Positions 56,713 through 64,000 of a stretch of 64,000 bases of DNA are shown piece by piece. The notes beneath the pieces were generated by a model. The model ran no database searches. It had not been told where the DNA came from and saw only the letters and a program-made list of their open reading frames with translations. Position 1 is the first letter of the stretch. The number at the start of each line of letters is the position of its first letter. Location of the stretch: positions 1,408,524 through 1,472,523 of the forward strand of contig JAJEKB010021314.1 of the NCBI GenBank assembly GCA_022393335.1, read 5' to 3'. Both the position numbers and the translations under genes were made by a program. This DNA comes from Macrotrachela quadricornifera (lineage: Eukaryota; Rotifera; Eurotatoria; Philodinida; Philodinidae).

Positions 56713-57839
56713 TTAACCAATAGTTGTTGTCACTGGTACTTGTTGTTGTACATCAGCTTCATGTCCATATAAAAATTTATTTGCTTCTCCAACACCATGT
56801 TTGTCATGCATATCACTTATATATGTACCCAATCCATCAGATAATGGTTTATAATGTTCAAAAAAAAATGCATTTATTTGTGCACCTAAAATAAGAATTG
56901 TTGCGAAATAAAAAAGAAATAAAAGAAGAATAACAGCAAAACCAATTTGTCCTATTGAAAAACAAAAAAAAAAAAAGAAGAAACAAATATTTATTTATAT
57001 TAAATAAATAAAATATAATTAATATACCTGCATAATTTCCCATAAATCGTCTAACATATAATGGAAATAAAATCATAAATATTTCAAGTGTACAAGCAGC
57101 TACTAATGCACCACACCATGTTACTTTAAATGACATTTGTTTATTTGGTACAAACCAATAAATTGTTTCAAATAAAATAAATGCAACAAGTAATGAAAAT
57201 ATCATTCCAGCAAGAAATGTTCCAAAACGACCACCACCTCCTGGTATAATACTTAATAAAGCTGATGGTGCTGAACTAGCTGCAAGCATTAGTGGTATAA
57301 TTATAATAAATACAAAAAGCATTCCAAAAGCCAATATATTTTGTCGAAGAAATGTACGTTCAGGTAAACGATAAATAATAGTCATACATTTATCAATAGC
57401 AATAAATAATCTAGATGAACCAAATAATGCAAATACTATACCAATAGCTAAGATTAAACCAGCATCTTGTGATAATTTATTAAAAGCAAGATCTACGACC
57501 TTTAAAAATTGAAAATTATTATTTATTTGAATTCTTTTTTTTTTTATTAATTATATTTACTTGTCTTATTCCAGATTGTGTAGTATTATCAAATTTAAAT
57601 GAATTAATAATTTTATCTTTAACTGTTTGTTGTGTATCAGGATGATTTTTTAAAATTAAACCTAATATTCCAAATAATGCAACAGCAATTGGAAGAAGTG
57701 CAATTAATAAATTATATGCTAACATTGCAGAAAAATCCATTGACCAATCATTAAGAAATTTACGAAGAAAATGACGTATTGGTTTTGTTTTACGTTGACC
57801 TCCTTGAAATACAGCTGATGATCTTACATCATTTATCAT
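56713..57839 (-). CDS. YihY/BrkB-family inner-membrane-type protein
   Basis: Exons 57561-57839, 57028-57499 and 56713-56951 (introns of 61 and 76 nt, GT-AG) give 990 nt, or 329 residues plus TAA. The protein shows the family order: amphipathic start, FLRKFLNDWSMDFSAMLAYN, LLIALLPIAVALFGILGLIL, then LILAIGIVFALFGSSRLFIA, RTFLRQNILAFGMLFVF, FGTFLAGMIFSLLVAFILFE, TWCGALVAACTLEIFMILF and QIGFAVILLLFLFYFATILI-LGAQINAFF. There are six membrane helices. The bacterial family is ~290-330 residues, and its transport role is not firmly known ('virulence factor BrkB' is a historical label). The gene is complete and spliced. Bacterial origin by transfer is likely, as the family is rare in animals. Confidence 0.85.
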
Positions 57840-60007
57840 TTTTATTTTTTGTTATATAAAAGAATTTATTAGATCTAAAATAAAACAAATAATTATTCTA
57901 TAATGAAAACAGACATAGAAATTGTTGTAAAGGAAATATGAAAGGGTTGAGAGCTAGAGTATTGATGTGAGATAGAATGAAGAAAAGAAGAAAAAAAAAG
58001 GGAATGTTAATGGCTGCCCGTACCCGCAAATGAATCAACGAGTAAAAGAAGAACAGAGGAAAGAATAAACATATGCATATTATTAACGATATTGGCTTGG
58101 TTATATACAGATGCTATTCTATATATATACAACATTCATTAAATAAGTAATTTTGGACGGAGAAAAATAGAAGATATATCTTGTCCTATTTAGAGAAAAG
58201 AAAAAAACAAAAAATAAATGGGCTCTTAAACATAACTCGCTTTCATTATATACATTAGAGAACAATAATATCTCTTTATAGCAATAATTAATTGATGAAT
58301 AATATACAGAAATTATATATGAATTTTTTATATAAAATTTTCATCTATTTATTGATATTGACTAACTTTGTATGAACCTATTTATTCATTCTAAGACATA
58401 TTTTTATCTATTTTTTCTTTTCAAAAAAAATTAATATATCATACAAATAAGTGTAAATCTAAGCATATTTAATATTAAAATCAATTTTATTTTCAAAATT
58501 ATTTCAATACAGTTCTTTTTTTTAAAATAAAATTTAGCAAAAATTGTAATCAACTTCTCACTGTTAGGGTCACTGAGTCATTTTTTTTTCATTCTCTTAT
58601 ACTACATGCACTCACTTCAAACGAGAGAAAATGCGTTGTCGCACGTAGGTAAGGGACAAACCATAGTAACATCATGGTCAAATAATGACTGCATATTATT
58701 TCATTGAGTGTATCTTATTGGATGAAATTATTATTCGATGATTTATTATGAGTTTGAAAAGATTTGTACAATACAACAATAAAAAATAGTTTCTCAGTAG
58801 TTTATCATAGATGAAATTGAAAAACGTCATTACCAATACGAAAAGCTTTTGAATACGCATGAAATTTATAATATATATATTGGGAAAGCGAAAATTGATC
58901 GAACGAAAAATGATAGAACGAAAATTAGCCGCCGATAATTGGTCGCTAAGAAAATTAATCGACAAATTTATAAATAAAGAACAAACTGTCTTCATAAAAA
59001 ATATTGAATGCCACTTTTGAGTACAAAACTAACAATAATTATTTTAACAGACCAACGTTACACCAAAAGAATTATTGAATAGATACCAGTTGGACAGATA
59101 CAAAAAAAGCTCGTAAACGCAAGAAAAATAACCAGATGAATATCAAAATTTTATATGTTTAAAGTTTAGAATGTGTACTACATTATTATCCGATAAATTC
59201 ATTAAACAAATATAAATGATAGTTTCTGTAGATACATTATAGTTAATAACACGATCCCGAGTTTTTTCTTTAAATATTCGTATTTCATTTGAAACGGTAT
59301 TTCCAAGCTAATGATGGTTATTAATTTCATGTAAAATGGTAGTATTAATAGAACATAAATAGTATAACTAAAACCATTACAAAGTGATAAAGGTTTGTTT
59401 CTTTGAGTTTTACTTAATATAAATGTTGATATTTTAGCGAAAAAGAAGGTGATCTGCTATAATATCTTGATTTATATAAACTACGAACAATCTGCTAATC
59501 TAATCATAAAGAAATTAAGCTTATTATAAATGTATTATTAAGAGAATTTATTTTTCTTTGTAGTAGTTAAAATTCTATATGGATTCATATAGATCAGAGA
59601 AAAAGAATTCTAAATTTATGATAATATAGAGAATTTATTTATTATTTTGTCGTCATTATTTAGTTCATTCGTCTTAGCTAAGTTTCGTTTTCAAATATTT
59701 TTTATTCAGTTACGAATGTGTAGATTATCGTACATAGCGACTAATTTTCGTAAACCCATATATATTAAAGGAAAACGTTTTTTACAATATATGATATTTT
59801 CTTAAGTTTGATAATTCTATAATAATTACAAAGATAATTTATTTTTAAAAGGAAATGAAAAAACTTAAAATATTAATACATAAGGAGTAATCAATTGGTT
59901 AACTGTTGAATGTATAGTAGCAAAATTCTAGCTAATGGAGAATATACTATTTATATTTCGATTTTTATTGTTATATTAAATTATTTTTGGAAAAAACGAA
60001 TAATACA
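57840..60007. other. Non-coding interval
   Basis: This is the YihY 5' flank and AT-rich sequence. At ~58890-58940 a short 15-nt unit (GAT(C/A)GAACGAAAA(A/T)T) repeats two to three times on the + strand, which creates a spurious repetitive minus-strand frame. No gene is supported. Confidence 0.45.
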
Positions 60008-60953
60008 TTAACGGCCTGATGGTGGTCGTGGTCGTGGTCGTCCATTATTTGATGTTGATACCGCTTTTGGATCAACACCAAGTGTAATATCACCTTTGAC
60101 TGCACCATTAAGACCATTTGTTGTAAGAAATTCAACGGGTATGATTGTTGTTGATCCTCTTGCTTGATTATAAATTCCGTCTTCATTATTTCGTGTTCGT
60201 CGAATATTATGTGATGCATAAGGTGAAAGCTTAGCAACTTGATCAGTAAGAGTATCATTGAAGAAAATTTGACCGGTATGTGAAACATGACCACCTTTAG
60301 TGTAAATTGCTCCACCAATATTTGTTAAAGTAGCGCCAACATGTACTTTAACATGCATATGAGTAGCTCGACCACGATACCAACCTGGATAAATAGTATC
60401 AAAAACAGCAACACCTTGGTCGTTAGTAACTTGTTGTCCTAAAAATAAATAGTAGAATGAGAAAAAGATATGAGAGAAAAAAATATATACCTCGAAAAAA
60501 AGTTGAATCATCCGGTCGTGCATTAAATTGTCCAAGACTAGCACCGATATAATGCGAATAAATTCCTTCTGCATCACAGTGCCATAAATCAACAACAGCA
60601 TTACTCAAAGGTGAACAAGTTGCTGTATCCAAAACAGTAACAGTTAGATGAAATGGAATACCATCATTGCCTTCACTAATTTATTAGTCAACAGTGTAAA
60701 ACAAAAAACAAATAAAATGTATCTAACAGTAACTTACGTAATATCTTTACGAACTGTTGTATTCCAATAGTAGGGTCCTTCCGTAGATTGCGGAGCAAGA
60801 AGACAAGAGCCAGCTGCACGAGCACATCGGTGTACTGTCAAATATGTAAGATTATAGGATAGTTTTATAGAAAGTTTAGATTTTACTTGATTCATGTTGA
60901 CAGAAAACTGCCGACACAACGATGAATACAACAAAAACGGTTTTGAATAACAT
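60008..60953 (-). CDS. Secreted intradiol ring-cleavage dioxygenase
   Basis: Exons 60887-60953, 60738-60834, 60491-60675 and 60008-60438 (introns of 52, 62 and 52 nt, all GT-AG) sum to 780 nt, or 259 residues plus TAA. Residues 1-19 are a signal peptide (MLFKTVFVVFIVVSAVFCQ). Family blocks follow: CLLAPQSTEGPYYWNTTVRK, VVDLWHCDAEGIYSHY (first iron-ligand Tyr), YPGWYRGRATHMHVKVH (second Tyr and two His) and TGQIFFNDTL. All four Fe(III) ligands are thus visible. The enzyme opens catechol-type rings between the hydroxyls. The C-terminus is an Arg-Pro repeat (GRPRPRPPSGR). Secreted forms occur in fungi and, by transfer, in some arthropods. A fungal or bacterial source with later introns is inferred. 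Confidence 0.9.
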
Positions 60954-61049
60954 ATCTATACAAACAAATATATATTTATCGTAGCGAAGGTTTGAGTATA
61001 GATCTTATCTCTAAATTAAAATGTCTAATTATTTGTTTCACTAGATACG

Positions 61050-61058
61050 AACCCAACT
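61050..61058 (-). promoter_or_regulatory. TATA-like element upstream of the dioxygenase
   Basis: The minus strand reads CTATAAAAG, about 100 nt before the ATG at 60953, a plausible distance for a TATA box plus a short 5' UTR. Confidence 0.4.
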
Positions 61059-61099
61059 TTTATAGCTACTGTATCTACTATATATTGATATGATGCGTT

Positions 61100-62500
61100 C
61101 CTATATCTAATATTGATGAATATATATAAAACTTCTCTACTCACCAATAATTGATTGAAATTTATCTATTTGTCACTTGTGTTGCTGTCTTATCTATATA
61201 TACGTACTTGCATACCTACCATCAAAAAAGACTTCTATAACTAAGTACAACGTATACATCCACCCATTTGTTTCATTTTTCGCATTATAAATGTACTTTT
61301 ATAAATTAAATCTGACTACAGTCTATATTATATTGCATGACCTTTATTAAAAGTAGATTCAAGTTTAAAAAAGGACATTAGAAGTAAGTATTATAAATCC
61401 AATAGTTCTAAAGTAAATATTTATTATTTATTTCGTCATCATCATCACTATTTGATTTTATTCTAGAACAAAATGTAAAAATAAAGGATTATTTCACTCT
61501 TTCATAATATCAGAAATAATAGGTCTATTATAATAATAAAAAAAGTACTATTGGATTTAATTTAATTCTATATTCATCATAAAATATTTTCACTGTAGTT
61601 TTAATCCTTAAGAAAAAAACATTTTTTGACTGAACTTTATCGAAGGATAATATTTTTATTTATTAATCTGATTGTTTTAAGCATCAAACACCCATTGTAA
61701 AAAATTTCGAACAGTTCTACAATGAAATATCAAATTGTTCAAGATGACGTAAAAGTCAGTTTACCGAAAAAAATATAACTTGAATATCTGTATTACAGCT
61801 TGAACAAACGAGCTGATACTTTTATCAATAGTAGAGACAAATTCAAACTTTACTTTTAAAAGGACACGCCTAGAAAGATCGTTTGTTAAGCATACTATTT
61901 TTCTCCTATCTGCGAAAAAGTAACATTTTTTTGTTGGAATCAATAGTAATGCTTAACAAAAACTCGTCCTAAATATACCTTTACAGATATAAAGCTTAGT
62001 ATATGCCACTATCACTAATAAAAACATCAGCTGATGTGCTTGAGCCATAAAGAAGATAGTCAATTTTTTTTTCGGCAAACTGATTTTTACACCACCTTGT
62101 ATAATGACATGAAAATGATGTAAAGAATATTTTTCAATCGCTTTTATTTATTCTAAATTTTAAAATTGTGCTAGTATAAAATAATCTTAGAATATGATTT
62201 AATGGTTCTCATATTAACCTTTTAAGTCCGATAGTAGCAAAAATACGACACATATTTTATAATTATTTTTCATAGTATAATTTACGAAACTTAGTGCTCT
62301 TTTCACTAACGCGATGTTATTCTTTCTTCGCTCAACGTAAGATTATGAGATCACATACTAACTTCTTTTGATATGGCCATTCTTCTTCCGGTTAATAAAC
62401 TTCAACAATGAAAATTTTTATTCACGTATAGCTTACATTGAGTAAAATACAAGGAGTGAACATCGGAAATTTCGATCATGAAGTTTGATGAAATCCCGAA
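61100..62500. other. Non-coding interval
   Basis: AT-rich with short frames only (61761-61943 minus). No feature was recognised. Confidence 0.4.
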
Positions 62501-62509
62501 TTCTTACGC

Positions 62510-62790
62510 AATCTTATATAATTTTTAGAAATCTTTTATAATCTTTAAAAGGTTTGCAATAGTTGTGTTTGAAGTCTTTTGAAACTTTCATACAGTCTTG
62601 TAAGGTATTGTTAGGTTTACAGTCTTCTCAAGTCAAAGACATCTAATGAAATGTTTCGAAGTCTCACGAAATCTAGTCAAATCTTATCAAGTCTTTACAA
62701 AAACCTTCAAAGGTCTTTAGAGTCTTGTGGAAATTTGAGTTTCTACACTAGAAGAATCATAAAGCCTGCTAAAGTCTTGAAGTCTCCTGT
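62510..62790. repeat. Degenerate AGTCTT-rich short repeat
   Basis: Motifs of the form (C/G)AAGTCTT or AAATCTT recur roughly every 10-12 nt for ~280 bp, for example CGAAGTCTCA, CGAAATCTAG, TCAAATCTTAT, CAAGTCTTTA. This suggests a decayed tandem array of a ~10-11-nt unit. Confidence 0.45.
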
Positions 62791-62799
62791 TTCATCTAT

Positions 62800-63262
62800 G
62801 TGAATCACATACAAGAACATACTAAGTATATATGAAATTTGTTCTTATGCCTAAAACAAACTTATTCTAACAGTTTACTTGAAATCAATCCAGCACAAAA
62901 ACATTTCGGATTCAAAGGGTTAATACATTTTAAACTTATATTTGTGAAAACTCAATAACAGAAAAATATTTAGCAACTTTTAAAAATTAGAGATGAGCAT
63001 AATGATCGAAAGCCATAAAATCACAGCGGTAAAAATGATAGTGATTATTGTACAACGGAGATAAGATGAGAGAGATAAAATTTTTACCCATACAGACTGA
63101 TGTACTACATTAGAGATACAAAAAATTGAGATGAATAATATATTTAGTATGTAGAACGAAAAATGTTATGGAAATAAGGAGGAAAAAAGGCTCAATGACG
63201 TAGTCTTAACATATATTAGAAATAAAGATGCTCAGACATTTAAAAGCTACTAGCATGAAACT
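62800..63262. other. Non-coding interval
   Basis: Nothing recognised. Confidence 0.4.
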
Positions 63263-63289
63263 TTAAAAAACAATTATTACTCGACTTAC

Positions 63290-63457
63290 CTTTATTTGAT
63301 TACCTTGAATTAATTGTAAAAATATACTTGATTGCTGAGATATATTAGGAGCGACCGCCAAAACATCAATCATATAATTAGATATGAAGGCGTGGGAATT
63401 TTCCCCTTGTGTATCCATCCACACTTTGCTCTTAATTCTCCACACAGCGGGACACAT
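63290..63457 (-). CDS. Possible first exon of an unidentified minus-strand gene
   Basis: The ATG at 63457 opens a 56-codon frame, MCPAVWRIKSKVWMDTQGEN...IFLQLIQGNQIK. It ends exactly at a strong donor, AAG|GTAAGT (63289). Composition is balanced and protein-like. No acceptor or following exon was found with confidence, and no family is recognised. Confidence 0.3.
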
Positions 63458-63479
63458 TTCGAATTAATATATTCAGTAT

Positions 63480-64000
63480 TGAAAGAAAAAAAGTTTAAAT
63501 CAATGATTTAGTATGGCAACATGTTTTTCAATACTCATATAAGATATGTTTCATAAAAGATTCTACCATTTTTTTAAGGAATGAACAAATCATGCCTGAA
63601 AGCAATTATCTTTAATTTTTCAAAATTCAATGTTCATCATATTACTCTTTTATTTCTTCCGATAGATGTCACTCAAATATATATTATTTCATCCATATAA
63701 AGGTTTACTATTATTCTTCTATTGATCATATATTTCTAGCCTATAATAAACAACTATGATTCGGTAGACAACTGATGATAGTTTAATTAATATTAGTATT
63801 CATTTTCATTCATATATTTAATAACTATTTTTTGTATTTGAGATGTTGACTCGGACTATATTCAATAAAATTTTTCTTTTCAAACCATCACAAATTTCAC
63901 ATTCTGCATTATTTACTCCTTGTTGCTCGATCACTACTGCTGCTCGAGTTAATATTATTAAATGTTTTTTTTTTATTCTGAAATAATATTTATATATATA
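63480..64000. other. Non-coding window end
   Basis: AT-rich sequence ending in a (TA)n run. No feature was recognised. Confidence 0.4.

Overview
The window reads as nuclear DNA of a bdelloid rotifer (Adineta/Rotaria type). The evidence is its AT-rich composition, very short GT-AG introns (mostly 47-90 nt), a GIY-YIG-bearing Penelope-like retroelement plus relics of a second reverse-transcriptase family, a mariner, many fold-back repeats, an arginine-type ADP-ribosyltransferase of a kind I associate with bdelloids, and several intron-containing genes of bacterial or fungal type. Species assignment is inference; no telomeric repeat, rRNA or tRNA was recognised.

Layout. 0.3-1.6 kb: a signal-anchored SAM methyltransferase gene with a frameshift. 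1.9-2.3 kb: a mariner-superfamily relic. 5.4-7.2 kb: a broken Penelope-like element. 9.6-10.6 kb: a decayed ARF/SAR-type GTPase and an unidentified broken gene. 11.5-12.4 kb: a 976-bp, almost fully palindromic transposon flanked by TA. 12.9-13.3 kb: a small secreted protein with a TATA box. 15.3-16.3 kb: the C-terminal part of a retroelement whose N-terminal type occurs at 25.5-25.8 kb. 16.9-18.0 kb: a CorA-like gene without its membrane end. 18.7-19.3 kb: a diverged fold-back repeat. 21.1-22.8 kb: an ADP-ribosyltransferase gene with an in-frame TGA. 27.1-28.7 kb: a broken gene carrying a 100-bp MITE, a topoisomerase II fragment and a GC-rich fold-back element. 30.6-31.1 kb: a degenerate 20-bp minisatellite.

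The centrepiece is 32.75-44.25 kb. Fifteen exons whose splices all keep frame (8364 nt, 2787 residues plus stop) encode a type II membrane protein carrying three complete M1 aminopeptidase units in tandem. Each unit keeps its G-x-M-E-N exopeptidase motif, its HExxH-18-E zinc site and its catalytic tyrosine. The first intron is 2.24 kb, while all others are 49-139 nt.

Downstream are a TA-flanked mariner with two TGG-to-TGA stops (44.7-45.9 kb), a fold-back element (50.5 kb) and a rhodopsin-like GPCR (51.3-52.4 kb). The last 10 kb holds genes of microbial type: a secreted RidA protein converging on a YihY/BrkB membrane protein (56.0-57.8 kb) and a secreted intradiol ring-cleavage dioxygenase (60.0-61.0 kb). 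No operon-like functional link is evident. Broadly, extracellular peptide trimming, aromatic-ring cleavage and enamine detoxification would fit an animal feeding on microbes and detritus, but that is inference.
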